Source: Halarcobacter sp.
Lineage (GTDB): Bacteria > Campylobacterota > Campylobacteria > Campylobacterales > Arcobacteraceae
NCBI RefSeq assembly: GCF_963676935.1
Contig: NZ_OY781470.1
Span: 1,770,680-1,834,679, forward strand
Direction of reading: 5' to 3'
DNA length: 64,000 nt
Made by a program: the position numbers and the translations under genes. Shown here one piece after another: positions 16,188-23,904 of this stretch (position 1 is its first letter; every line of letters starts with the position of its first letter). The notes beneath the pieces were generated by a model that saw only the letters and a list, made by a program, of their open reading frames with translations, did not search any database and had not been told where the DNA came from.

Positions 16188-17153
16188 TTATAGATTATCT
16201 ATCCAATGAACGATATACTCGAAAGCAGATTTATTTATTGAATCTGTATTTCCAATTAAAAAACTATGTGATGTATTAGGATATTTTTTAAATGTAATTA
16301 TTTTTGAACTTAATGCTAACTCTTCCCAATTTGCATTATTTTCTTGTAATATTTTTGGAGGATAGTTTTCATCTTCTAATCCCTGTAAAACTAAAGTAGG
16401 CTTGTTGGATTTTAATACTATTTTATTAATATTTTCGGTATATTCAATCCATTCTTTCCAGTAAAACTCACCAGCACCCCATATCTGACCACCTTTTGGA
16501 AATTTATTTTCTTTTAAAAGGACAAATGCATCTTTTGTAACATCAACATAAGGACTATGCTGCATCTTTAATTGTTCAATAAATAAATTATCAATAGGAA
16601 CTGAAGGTGATGCCATTATTATAATACCAGCAATGTCAATCAATTGATTTGCAGCTACAGGTACGATAGAACCACCTTCGCTGTGTCCTAAAATAAATAT
16701 TTTATTTTGATCTATTTCATTTCTAGTTTTAAGATATTTTACAGCAGATATAATATCTCTTATTTGATCAGTTTGAGTAAGTTCTAAAGAATTTAACGAT
16801 TTGTGTGTTATATATCTTTTATCAAAACGTAAAGTAGCAATATGATGAGAAGACAAATAATCTGCCCACAGTCTATAAAAAGGAATTTGATCTTTTGATT
16901 TGATTGTTGTTATTTTACCATCTCTGTTTATTGGACCAGATCCACACACCATGACAATTCCCGGGACTTTTGTTTTACTTTTGGGAAGGAATAAAGTTCC
17001 TTCTAGCTCTAATTTATCACTTTTAAAGTGTATTTGTTCAGTATTGTATTTTAGTAATTCAGCTTTTGCATCTGATGTAAAAACTAGTAATCCACAAAAA
17101 ATAAAACAACAACTAAATATACTAATTAATAATTTTGAAATTTGTATTTTCAT
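16188..17153 (-). CDS. Secreted alpha/beta hydrolase (distal cassette or array-flanking gene)
   Basis: A 321-residue hydrolase with a Sec signal peptide (hydrophobic residues 7-26, likely cleavage near Ala31). VCGSGPINRDG is the oxyanion loop, the nucleophile is Ser158 in GHSEG, GLEDENYP carries the acid and NTSHSF the histidine. It resembles the dienelactone-hydrolase/prolyl-oligopeptidase-like acyl hydrolases acting in the periplasm on unknown esters or peptides. It follows the last clear attC (17286-17342) in the same orientation as the other cassettes, but its own attC is absent or decayed, and 130 bases separate attC and ATG. It may be the final cassette or an old chromosomal gene. Confidence 0.85.
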   Translation of the reverse strand: MKIQISKLLISIFSCCFIFCGLLVFTSDAKAELLKYNTEQIHFKSDKLELEGTLFLPKSKTKVPGIVMVCGSGPINRDGKITTIKSKDQIPFYRLWADYLSSHHIATLRFDKRYITHKSLNSLELTQTDQIRDIISAVKYLKTRNEIDQNKIFILGHSEGGSIVPVAANQLIDIAGIIIMASPSVPIDNLFIEQLKMQHSPYVDVTKDAFVLLKENKFPKGGQIWGAGEFYWKEWIEYTENINKIVLKSNKPTLVLQGLEDENYPPKILQENNANWEELALSSKIITFKKYPNTSHSFLIGNTDSINKSAFEYIVHWIDNL

Positions 17154-17285
17154 ATCATTTTACTCTAATTTTATCTACAATGTTTAAAATAATCAGTTAG
17201 AAAAATTTTTGATAATTTCATTTCGAAATCTTTAACATGTTGATTTCTTTTCTAAGATATAGATGTATAATAATTTTTCTTTTAT

Positions 17286-17342
17286 AAATAACGGTTGAGT
17301 TCACCGACGGCATTAGCTGTTCGGTGCTAGATTTTGTTGTAT
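17286..17342 (-). repeat. attC-like recombination site 9
   Basis: A 57-bp imperfect palindrome between AAATAAC and GTTGTAT, with inner arms CACCGAC-like (17303 onward) and GTCGGTG-like (TTCGGTGC near 17321). Read on the gene strand, its inner end is CATACAAC, which pairs with GTTGTAT, the first bases of the same cassette at 19012-19018. This agreement of site and cassette start over seven bases supports a true integron site. Confidence 0.75.
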
Positions 17343-17366
17343 GAACAGCAAAATATCTATCCATGA

Positions 17367-18380
17367 CTACTTATTTTCCTTTAAAACTTTTTTCATCTCT
17401 TTATCAAAATCAGATTCTATTTTTTGTATTTTATTAAACTCTTCATATTCACTAAATGCTTTTTGTTCTGCTTGACTTCTTGAGATACTTCCTTTATCTT
17501 CAAGTATTTTGTATTCGTTAAATTCAAGAAATTTATTAACTGAATTTGCTAGACTCTGCATAGTAAAAGTTGTATGATTTTTTATGATTCTTTCAATATA
17601 ATCAAAGTAGCCACTTATGGCACTTTCTAAATCTTTTATCTCTTCTTCTGTCAAATAATTCTTTGCAATAACTGAATCAGATTTTAACACTCTTCCATCG
17701 GGTGAATTTTTCCAAGTTTGGAGTCCCATAAATGGTTTTGTTTTATCAACTTTTTTATAAATTATTTCTGCGGAAGTTTGCCCTGTAATTGCAAAATGAA
17801 ATTTATTTTGAACTGTTGCGTAAAAATCTTTTGTAATTTGAGAATTTTTATCGTAATCTATACTACACTCTGCAAATATATCTGTTATTTGTTGATATAT
17901 TCTTCTCTCACTTGTTCGTATTGAACGAACTCTCTCAAGTAGTTCTCTAAAATAGTCTTTACCAAAATAACGACCGTTTTTCATTCTGTCGTCATCCATA
18001 GCAAAGCCTTTAATGATAAACTCTTTTAGTATTTTAGTAGCCCATATTCTAAACTGTGTAGCTTGTAAAGAGTTTACACGGTAACCAACTGATAAAATAG
18101 CATCAAGGTTATAAAACTTTGTATTGTACTTTTTCCCATCTTCGGCAGTATGTGCAATTTTTGCACTAACTGAATTTTCTTCTAATTCTCCACTCTCAAA
18201 TATATTTTTTAAATGTTTTGTTATTACTGTTCTATCTACTCCAAAAAGTTCAGCTATTCTTTTTTGCGGTAGCCATAGAGTTTCATTGTGTAGATATGTT
18301 TCTACTTTTATATCACTGTTTGGTGTTGTATATAGTAGGAAGTCGGTTAGTTCATCTTTTATTGTTAGGTTGTTATTCAT
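17367..18380 (-). CDS. RhuM-family protein (second gene of cassette 9)
   Basis: A 337-residue RhuM-family protein: ETLWLPQKRIAELFGVDRTVITKHLKNIFESGELEENSV is the conserved head (about residues 30-70), with FYNLDAILSVGYRVNS and QFRIWATKILKEFIIKGF following, then a helical C-terminal half rich in charged residues. The name comes from a Salmonella pathogenicity-island protein; the activity is unknown and the head looks like a DNA-binding helix-turn-helix also found in phage antirepressor-like and defence-associated proteins. It is 37 bases after the unknown gene at 18418 and ends 24 bases before attC 9, so the two form one cassette. Confidence 0.85.
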   Translation of the reverse strand: MNNNLTIKDELTDFLLYTTPNSDIKVETYLHNETLWLPQKRIAELFGVDRTVITKHLKNIFESGELEENSVSAKIAHTAEDGKKYNTKFYNLDAILSVGYRVNSLQATQFRIWATKILKEFIIKGFAMDDDRMKNGRYFGKDYFRELLERVRSIRTSERRIYQQITDIFAECSIDYDKNSQITKDFYATVQNKFHFAITGQTSAEIIYKKVDKTKPFMGLQTWKNSPDGRVLKSDSVIAKNYLTEEEIKDLESAISGYFDYIERIIKNHTTFTMQSLANSVNKFLEFNEYKILEDKGSISRSQAEQKAFSEYEEFNKIQKIESDFDKEMKKVLKENK

Positions 18381-18417
18381 TTTATTCCCATTTTTTGAAA
18401 ATATTATTTCTAGTTAT

Positions 18418-18942
18418 CTATGAAAAATCTTCAAATGTAGATTTATTTATAGTTAATTCATTTTCCATTATGTTAAGTGCTTGACCTCTAAATAATGCAG
18501 ATAATTTTTCATTAATAATTTCTATTAGTTTATATTCAAAATCAAATATTTCTAGTTTATTTGGAATTACAAAATTAACTGAGCTTAGAGATATAATATT
18601 AAGAAGCTCCATCCTATATATAGGATTTGTATCGTATGATATAGCCCACTCTTGTTTCTCTATACAATCACAACAAGAATAAGAAGAATCCAGTGCACAA
18701 ACTTTAGTTATAAATTTTTCATGTGTTGTTAGATTGTCTATAAGTTTTTTATTTTCATCAAAAAAATGCTCGTATGAATATCTAGTATTATAATTATGAA
18801 GTATTGATATATTAATATTTTTATTTTCACAATAATTATAAATCTCTCGTCCATTTTTTTCAGATAGTTCAAAATCCGATATGGCACCATGATCTGTTAA
18901 AATATCATAGATTTCACTTTTTATATCTTTTATTTCTCTCAT
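18418..18942 (-). CDS. Unknown 174-residue protein (first gene of cassette 9)
   Basis: Not recognised. Soluble, acidic, with a short cysteine cluster YSCCDCIEKQEW near residue 95 that could bind metal, and mostly helical prediction. An AAGGA motif lies upstream of the ATG at 18942. It opens a cassette that also holds a RhuM-family gene. Since one attC follows both genes, they probably moved together and may act together, but no operon-partner function is known. Confidence 0.7.
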   Translation of the reverse strand: MREIKDIKSEIYDILTDHGAISDFELSEKNGREIYNYCENKNINISILHNYNTRYSYEHFFDENKKLIDNLTTHEKFITKVCALDSSYSCCDCIEKQEWAISYDTNPIYRMELLNIISLSSVNFVIPNKLEIFDFEYKLIEIINEKLSALFRGQALNIMENELTINKSTFEDFS

Positions 18943-19011
18943 TGAGTAACTTTCCTTGAAAACTTAATAATATAATTTTACCTAAAGATTGATTTAGTAC
19001 TAATTTTATTT

Positions 19012-19131
19012 ATACAACACTCTGCTAATAAGCAAAAACGTACTATTGCACCCAACCGAACCAGCCGGAACCTAAACTAAACCGAAGCAAAAGTAGCGCG
19101 CTTTTTTGTCCCATTAAGCAGTTTGTTATAT
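19012..19131 (-). repeat. attC-like recombination site 8 (long form)
   Basis: A 120-bp site bounded by ATACAAC and GTTATAT, the same length class as Vibrio-type repeats. Its gene-side end reads GAATATAAC on the coding strand, an exact 9-base complement of GTTATATTC, the first bases of its own cassette near 19971. It is GC-richer than its surroundings, like the hydrolase gene it belongs to. Confidence 0.8.
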
Positions 19132-19950
19132 TCAATTCTCAAAGAAATCTCGAATCTCTTTTGCTAGCATCACGGGATTTTCTTCAATAACCAAATGACC
19201 TGTACTAGGCACTGTAACTAGCTTAGAACCTTCAATTTTACTTTGAAGTAAATAAGCTTGCTCACAAGGTATCCACTGATCCTCCTCTCCCCACAAGATG
19301 AGAACTGGCGCGTTTACATCAGCAAACTTGTCTTGAAATTCATCAGTGAATTTTGAGTCTGCTTGCGCAATTTGTCTGTAAAACGCTGACTTTCCCTGAT
19401 CACCAATCCATGGCGCTAATATCCCATCAATTGTTTCCTGCTCCAACTTTTGATAAGCAGCGGTTTTTATATACGCTTCGACAATTGCGGCATGAATATA
19501 GTCTGGCACTCCTGAAAAAGCGCTTTCGTATTTTTCAATATGCTTGAAAAAAGGCGACCCCCAAGGCGATAGTGCAACAGGGTCAATCACGACAATTTTT
19601 CTATAATCTCGGTTATCTAGGAGATGGTTCCTCAATACCGTAGTGCCACCAAAATCGTGACCAACAATATAAGGCGATTCGAGTTGCCAATATTCAACTA
19701 AAGCATCTAATAGCTTATTTTGTATTCCTAAGGAAACGTCCGCGTTGCTCTTGTCAGAGTCACCATATCCAAGCAAATCAAAATAGTAAACTTTATAGTG
19801 ACAAGATAGTTCTCGAATCAAATGCCTAAGGTTAAATGAAGACCATGGTGTACCATGCACCAGAACCAAGGGTTCTCCTTGGCCTTTAATACTGTATTTT
19901 ACGTACCGTCCTTCAAACTCAAATGTATGAGGCAGATTCCAATTGCTCAA
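19132..19950 (-). CDS. Cassette 8: alpha/beta hydrolase with Asp nucleophile (haloalkane dehalogenase/epoxide hydrolase type)
   Basis: A 272-residue single-domain hydrolase. The oxyanion motif is VHGTPWSS (residues 31-38) and the nucleophile position is Asp99 in GHDFGG rather than serine, which is the hallmark of haloalkane dehalogenases, haloacetate dehalogenases and epoxide hydrolases. LWGEEDQWIP supplies an acidic residue and TGHLVIEE the catalytic histidine. The start is a TTG with AAGGAG six bases upstream. The base composition is clearly richer in G and C than the neighbouring genes, a sign of recent transfer from another group. The natural substrate is unknown. Confidence 0.87.
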   Translation of the reverse strand: MSNWNLPHTFEFEGRYVKYSIKGQGEPLVLVHGTPWSSFNLRHLIRELSCHYKVYYFDLLGYGDSDKSNADVSLGIQNKLLDALVEYWQLESPYIVGHDFGGTTVLRNHLLDNRDYRKIVVIDPVALSPWGSPFFKHIEKYESAFSGVPDYIHAAIVEAYIKTAAYQKLEQETIDGILAPWIGDQGKSAFYRQIAQADSKFTDEFQDKFADVNAPVLILWGEEDQWIPCEQAYLLQSKIEGSKLVTVPSTGHLVIEENPVMLAKEIRDFFEN

Positions 19951-19964
19951 TTTTTACTCCTTGA

Positions 19965-20097
19965 ATATAACGTTTGAGTTCAGAAACAAGGGTACAATAC
20001 CACTTGATTATTTCAGTTATCATTTTAGCTTTTTTGTTCTAAAAAGTTTGAATTAACTGCAGTATAGCTTTGTTTTTCTTTCAAGGTTTTGTTAAAT
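19965..20097 (-). repeat. attC-like recombination site 7 (long form)
   Basis: About 133 bp between ATATAAC and GTTAAAT; the left part reads AACGTTTGAGTTCAG, the same as in sites 2 and 5. The coding-strand end overlaps the stop codon of cassette 7. Its match to its cassette start (GTTAGAC near 20543) is only partial, so the ends have drifted. Confidence 0.65.
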
Positions 20098-20526
20098 ATC
20101 TTGTGAATCAATTAACTTTACATTTGGCATTTCACAAGATAATATACTTAAAATATCATTCATAGATATCAATACAAAATGTTTTAATTGTTGATTATCA
20201 TGTCTTTCATTAATAGCAAAACTTTTATCATATCTATCTGCCCATTGTGAATTAGGAATAATTAATGTGGGATATGTCCAGTCTTCAAAACCTTTTTTAG
20301 TGCACTTTGGTAATTTCTCTGGTAAATCGAATATTGGATAACACTCGTCTTCCCATTGTAAAGCAATTGGATTAAAAAAAATCAATTCTAAATCTTTTTC
20401 GAAACCTTCAACAACCCTTGAAAAATGCATTATAATAATTAAACGGCTATTTTCCTCTGAAATCCATTGATAAGATATATCAGCACATGGAACATTTAGC
20501 TCTTTAAATATTTTCCACTTCATCAT
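20092..20526 (-). CDS. Cassette 7: unknown soluble protein (144 aa)
   Basis: Not recognised. A cytosolic protein rich in aromatic residues and in acidic patches, with YQWISEENSRLIIIMHFSRVVEGFEKDLELIFFNPIALQWEDE as its most regular beta-like stretch. The style (small, acidic, Trp-rich, alone) is like immunity proteins of contact toxins, but that is only an impression. Two in-frame ATGs lie together at the start with AAGGA upstream. Its stop codon lies inside attC 7, the standard compact cassette arrangement. Confidence 0.7.
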   Translation of the reverse strand: MMKWKIFKELNVPCADISYQWISEENSRLIIIMHFSRVVEGFEKDLELIFFNPIALQWEDECYPIFDLPEKLPKCTKKGFEDWTYPTLIIPNSQWADRYDKSFAINERHDNQQLKHFVLISMNDILSILSCEMPNVKLIDSQDI

Positions 20527-20536
20527 CTTTTCCTTT

Positions 20537-20584
20537 GTCTAACGTTAATTTGACTCATTCTTTGGTTCCTGCATTTTGTTACTC
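20537..20584 (-). repeat. Shortened attC-like site 6
   Basis: Ends GTCTAAC and GTTACTC are 48 bp apart, shorter than a normal attC, and the arms pair poorly. The stop codon of the preceding gene lies in its right end. It marks the border between two cassettes but is probably decayed or partly deleted. Confidence 0.5.
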
Positions 20585-21055
20585 ATTTAGTTGAGTCGCT
20601 GATTCTTCTATCGTCTTTATAGGGTCTTCCATAAATTTATAGGCTTTTGAAACTTTTAAATCTTCAATTATCTCAGATAAGTTTGGTTCTAGAACTTTAG
20701 TAGACTCTTCAGCATATAACAAACACTTTTCTTCATCTGCTATTCTAATGAAATTTTCCAAAATTTTTATATTGTCTTGTGCAGGAGAAAATTTAAGAAC
20801 AACAGCTTCAAATTTTCCATCTGTTTTATAAATCTGTATTTGAGAACCCCAGTTATCATCTGATCTAAATTCTTCAACATCACTCCAACTATTATTAATT
20901 GGCAATAAAGAACGTATTGAATTTATGAAATTTGTTGATGGGTTTGAAAACTCTTCCCAAGCAAAATAATCATCTATGGCACTTTGAAAATCACTTTTAT
21001 GCTTTTTTACAAACTCTTTAGGAATGATTTCAATATTATATTGGAAAATTGCCAT
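20579..21055 (-). CDS. Cassette 6, gene b: unknown soluble protein (158 aa)
   Basis: Not recognised. The start MAIFQYNIEIIPKEFVKKH, the motif WAEEFSNPS-like segment (DDYFAWEEFSNPS), SDDNWGSQIQIYKTDGKFEAVVLKF and EEKCLLYAEESTKVLEPN are reminiscent of small immunity-like proteins, but no family was identified. Start supported by AGGA ten bases upstream. It overlaps the end of the GNAT gene by 20 bp, which is odd for a cassette pair and may reflect loss of an attC between two former cassettes. Confidence 0.7.
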   Translation of the reverse strand: MAIFQYNIEIIPKEFVKKHKSDFQSAIDDYFAWEEFSNPSTNFINSIRSLLPINNSWSDVEEFRSDDNWGSQIQIYKTDGKFEAVVLKFSPAQDNIKILENFIRIADEEKCLLYAEESTKVLEPNLSEIIEDLKVSKAYKFMEDPIKTIEESATQLNE

Positions 21056-21602
21056 TATATATCCTATTTTCTTTCTTGATATCTTTTTTCATGATATAAT
21101 CATTTTGAATCTCATCTCCCATTCTAAAACTATGCATTCCTATTTCATAGAATCCATTTTTATTATAAAATTCTATACCTGCTTTGTTTTTTTCCCAAAC
21201 ACCCACCCATACAAATTCTTTCTCATATTCTTTTGCTTTTTCTATTCCAAAATTTATTAAACGAGATCCTAAACCTTTACCTTTATATCCTTCTTTCACA
21301 TATATTCTTTCAATTTCCAACCCGTTTTCATCTCTTAAATCACATTGAGCTTCATTAATATTCAATTTCAAATAACCAGAAAGCTCTTCATTTAAATAAA
21401 TAAAAAAGAAACTACTATCTTTATTCATTATTTCTTCACGTATTTTATCGACATCAAATGCTTTTTCAAGGTAATCTTTCATTACCTCTTCTGAACAATA
21501 CTTACTAAATGTATCAAAATAAGTGTCTTTTCCAATTTCTATTATATCATCAAGCTTTTCAAGATGACATTTTTCAAATCTTATTTTTTTTTCATTCTCC
21601 AC
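21036..21602 (-). CDS. Cassette 6, gene a: GNAT acetyltransferase
   Basis: A 188-residue GNAT enzyme: LEIERIYVKEGYKGKGLGSRLINFGIEKAKE holds the acetyl-CoA-binding R/Q-x-x-G-x-G/A loop (GYKGKGLGS), and GIEFYNKNGFYEIGMHSFRMGDEIQNDYIMKKDI is the usual C-terminal strand pair. The substrate (a metabolite or a protein amine) is unknown. The start is GTG with AGGAG nine bases upstream. The last 10-12 residues, beyond MKKD, run into the next gene and may be an addition created when two cassettes fused. Confidence 0.85.
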   Translation of the reverse strand: MENEKKIRFEKCHLEKLDDIIEIGKDTYFDTFSKYCSEEVMKDYLEKAFDVDKIREEIMNKDSSFFFIYLNEELSGYLKLNINEAQCDLRDENGLEIERIYVKEGYKGKGLGSRLINFGIEKAKEYEKEFVWVGVWEKNKAGIEFYNKNGFYEIGMHSFRMGDEIQNDYIMKKDIKKENRIYNGNFPI

Positions 21603-21634
21603 TAACTTACATCTCCTGAAACTATATTCTGTGC

Positions 21635-21756
21635 ATATAACGTTTGATTTAAGTGGACAAGTATTTGAACACTTGATTATTTGAACTTTTATGTTAACTA
21701 ATTTAGGCTTTAAAGCTTAAGTTATCGCAAGTATACCCTTGTTCACTTCTATATCT
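21635..21756 (-). repeat. attC-like recombination site 5 (long form)
   Basis: About 122 bp between ATATAAC and the degenerate TATATCT. Inner arms AAGTGGACAAG and CTTGTTCACTT pair at ten of eleven positions. The gene-side end has lost the invariant AAC, so this site is probably inactive. Confidence 0.65.
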
Positions 21757-21758
21757 TT

Positions 21759-22232
21759 TTAAATATCACTTCTAAATTTATTTAATTGATGTAAAATATC
21801 TTTTGACTCTGATTCATTAATTCCATAGAAAAGTTGTATGTCCTTATCATCTGATTTTTTTATTGTTAAAATATACTTACCTTTATAATTTGTATTCGTG
21901 AATTTTTTAATCTCAAACCATTTGTATGTGTAGCTTTTTATTTTTCCAAAAAGTGTTTTTGAATATATGACACCATTCTTATCTAATTCAAGTTTTTTTC
22001 TTGAAAGTATTTCCCAAGTAAAGTATAATATTGCAAATATATTTATAATGGTAGCGATACATATAATAATAATTGTAGTATTAATGGGAATATTATCTAA
22101 ATAAGAGAATACTAAGACTATAGTTATATATTGTATAAGAATCCAAGAAACAATTGCAATATAAGATGTTTTCTGAATTTCAAAAATAAGAGATAATTTT
22201 TGGTGATCCATATCAAGTTTAAATTTTTTCAT
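21759..22232 (-). CDS. Cassette 5: two-helix membrane protein with PH-like domain
   Basis: A 157-residue protein with two membrane helices (about residues 28-47 and 53-73) followed by a beta-rich cytosolic part (ELDKNGVIYSKTLFGKIKSYTYKWFEIKKFTNTNYKGKYILTIKKSDDKDI) of the kind seen in bacterial PH-like or YcxB-like domains. No enzymatic motif. Ribosome-binding site AAGGGA before the ATG. Function unknown; it stands alone in its cassette. Confidence 0.72.
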   Translation of the reverse strand: MKKFKLDMDHQKLSLIFEIQKTSYIAIVSWILIQYITIVLVFSYLDNIPINTTIIIICIATIINIFAILYFTWEILSRKKLELDKNGVIYSKTLFGKIKSYTYKWFEIKKFTNTNYKGKYILTIKKSDDKDIQLFYGINESESKDILHQLNKFRSDI

Positions 22233-22259
22233 TGTTCCCTTTTGTTTACAAAAATATTA

Positions 22260-22329
22260 AGATAACGGTTATCTTGAGAAATTAGTTTGCCCACAGGGTA
22301 ACTTATTTCTCTCCTAGTACTTGTTATCT
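22260..22329 (-). repeat. attC-like recombination site 4
   Basis: A 70-bp site bounded by AGATAAC and GTTATCT, with arms GAGAAAT-AGTTTGCCC and GGGTAACTTATTTCTC around an ACA loop. Its gene-side end AAAGATAAC pairs with GTTATCTT at the start of its own cassette (near 22978). The last codons and the stop of cassette 4 are embedded in it. Confidence 0.85.
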
Positions 22330-22943
22330 TTTAGTGTATATGTTATCTTAGCACCATCAATGACAATAAGCTTTTCTTTAACCATCGCCTTAATGATAGC
22401 ATCAAGTTGATTACTATTTAAACTTCTTGCACATATTGAATTTATTGTGTTTGAGAGAGTTTCAACTTTTCTAGGTTTTGCATTCCCTCTTTTAATCAAG
22501 TAGTTAACAATTAATTTTATTTTTTCATCAATAGATAATGTTTCACAGTTTGATTGTTTCAAAGCTGGAATTTCACTAATATCATCATAGCGATTTATTA
22601 AAGTCTTTTTTTCTCTAAGATGTTTAATTAGTACATCAAAACCAGTATCTTTAGTGATTATATGAAAATATCCTTTAGGGTCTTTTTCATATAGTTTACC
22701 AAGGTAAAACGTAATGTGAAAGTCTAAAGCATTTTTGCCATTACCACTTATTACTACATATTCAGCTTTATCTCCTAAACCTTGCATTGATGTAGCAAGT
22801 TCAATAGGTATCTTTGTTTGATTTGCTCCAACAAAGACAATGACTTTAAAAGGATAATCTTCTGGAAACTCAAAAGATGTAGGTTGAACATTTTCAAAAT
22901 CTATAAAAATATAATTATTTCTCATTTTTTTTGTATTACTCAA
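22314..22943 (-). CDS. Cassette 4: PIN/NYN-like nuclease domain with winged-helix tail
   Basis: A 209-residue protein. The head IFIDFENVQP (Asp15, Asn18), ALDFHITFYLG (Asp74) and HIITKDTGFDVLIKHL (Asp99, Asp103) provide the acidic cluster of PIN-like/NYN RNases (the PIN_7 type is the closest I recall). Residues about 145-205 (KIKLIVNYLIKRGNAKPRKVETLSNTI, LNSNQLDAIIKAMVKEKLIVID) look like a winged helix. A metal-dependent RNase activity is plausible, perhaps a toxin or defence effector. The start is TTG with AAGG seven bases upstream. Confidence 0.8.
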   Translation of the reverse strand: MSNTKKMRNNYIFIDFENVQPTSFEFPEDYPFKVIVFVGANQTKIPIELATSMQGLGDKAEYVVISGNGKNALDFHITFYLGKLYEKDPKGYFHIITKDTGFDVLIKHLREKKTLINRYDDISEIPALKQSNCETLSIDEKIKLIVNYLIKRGNAKPRKVETLSNTINSICARSLNSNQLDAIIKAMVKEKLIVIDGAKITYTLKDNKY

Positions 22944-22971
22944 TTCTTTTCCTTCTAAATATTTTTATGTA

Positions 22972-23040
22972 AGATAACGTTTAAAATGAGCCAATAAATT
23001 GCCCGCAGGGTAATTTATTGGCTCCTCTGATTTGCTATAT
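22972..23040 (-). repeat. attC-like recombination site 3
   Basis: A 69-bp site with arms GAGCCAATAAATTGCCC and GGGTAATTTATTGGCTC around GCA, almost identical to site 1. The gene-side end is GTATATAGC, one base off the complement of its cassette start GTTATATAC, so the invariant AAC is mutated to AGC. Confidence 0.85.
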
Positions 23041-23505
23041 ACTTTCTATAAAGTTTTTTAAATTATTTGAATTATCTGCACTTGTATTGTCAATAATTTT
23101 TATTTTTCCTAAACCATATTGTTGTTTTATAACATTGATATGTTGCTCTTCTAAATGTCGATTTTTACTTCCATTTTTAATTATAAAAAAATACAAATCA
23201 TGATTTGTATTTAATGAATTTAAAAACTCAATTATTTGATTAAAATCAGCATAATTACTCTCTTTATTATTAATATCTATACACAATGGATAAATTAAAT
23301 TTTTATCTTTACAATACTTTTTAACTCTAGTCATAAAATTATCCCACCCAACATCACAGTTAGAATAATCTCTTACTTGGTATGATTTATTATTTACTTT
23401 TATATTAGAACCTGTTCTATTTTTTCCAAATAATTTTAAAAAAGCTTTAATTGTTGTAGTTTTACCACCACTAGCTAATCCTGTAATAAAAATCAACTTA
23501 TTCAT
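23035..23505 (-). CDS. Cassette 3: P-loop NTPase-like protein (156 aa)
   Basis: A 156-residue protein beginning MNKLIFITGLASGGKTTTIK, a Walker A motif with Lys15-Thr16-Thr17 in GLASGGKTT. No clear Walker B was found; CIDINNKESNYADFNQIIEFL is the closest acidic strand. The size matches small P-loop kinases or ATPases such as adenylylsulfate-type or zeta-toxin-like kinases, but lid residues could not be assigned. Good AAGGA site upstream. The TAG stop lies inside attC 3. Nucleotide binding is well supported, function is not. Confidence 0.75.
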   Translation of the reverse strand: MNKLIFITGLASGGKTTTIKAFLKLFGKNRTGSNIKVNNKSYQVRDYSNCDVGWDNFMTRVKKYCKDKNLIYPLCIDINNKESNYADFNQIIEFLNSLNTNHDLYFFIIKNGSKNRHLEEQHINVIKQQYGLGKIKIIDNTSADNSNNLKNFIESI

Positions 23506-23523
23506 AATATTTTCCTTTCTTGT

Positions 23524-23593
23524 ATATAACGTTTGAGTTGAGAAATATTTGAGCCGCTAGGATCAAATATTTCTCTCCAAGGTTTTGTTAGAT
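23524..23593 (-). repeat. attC-like recombination site 2
   Basis: A 70-bp site bounded by ATATAAC and GTTAGAT with a strong inner stem (GAGAAATATTTGA and TCAAATATTTCTC). Its gene-side end CATCTAAC is the exact 8-base complement of GTTAGATG, the first bases of cassette 2 at 23904-23911. Confidence 0.88.
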
Positions 23594-23893
23594 GTTGCTA
23601 ATATCTGACCATCTATTTTTTAGATAAATTCCGTTTATTATCCATATAATTGGATTGAAACTTAATATTGTTATTGTAAGAAAAGATTTTTTCCCTAATG
23701 ATAGTGAATTAACTAATAATGTTAGTAAAATTCCTATTGTTAATCCAACAGCAATAAAAAACCCCAACGAATATCCATATTCTTTTGTTGCAAAGAATCC
23801 CATCCAAAAAAATGGATACCAAATTATATTTAAAACTGTAAATATATAACTATATATTTTCCACCATCTATAACTTAATTTTTTTTCATTCAT
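23588..23893 (-). CDS. Cassette 2: small membrane protein (101 aa)
   Basis: Not recognised at family level. Three hydrophobic segments (about residues 12-33, 40-62 and 70-90) joined by short loops, with aromatic-rich ends (YRWWKIYSYIF, NIIWYPFFWMGFF). No charged motif suggests catalysis or transport. A weak GGAAG site precedes the ATG, only ten bases or so after the cassette junction. The stop codon lies inside attC 2. Small polytopic proteins of this kind are common in cassettes and are sometimes effectors or immunity proteins; nothing decides this here. Confidence 0.75.
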   Translation of the reverse strand: MNEKKLSYRWWKIYSYIFTVLNIIWYPFFWMGFFATKEYGYSLGFFIAVGLTIGILLTLLVNSLSLGKKSFLTITILSFNPIIWIINGIYLKNRWSDISNI

Positions 23894-23904
23894 TTTATTC
23901 TTCC

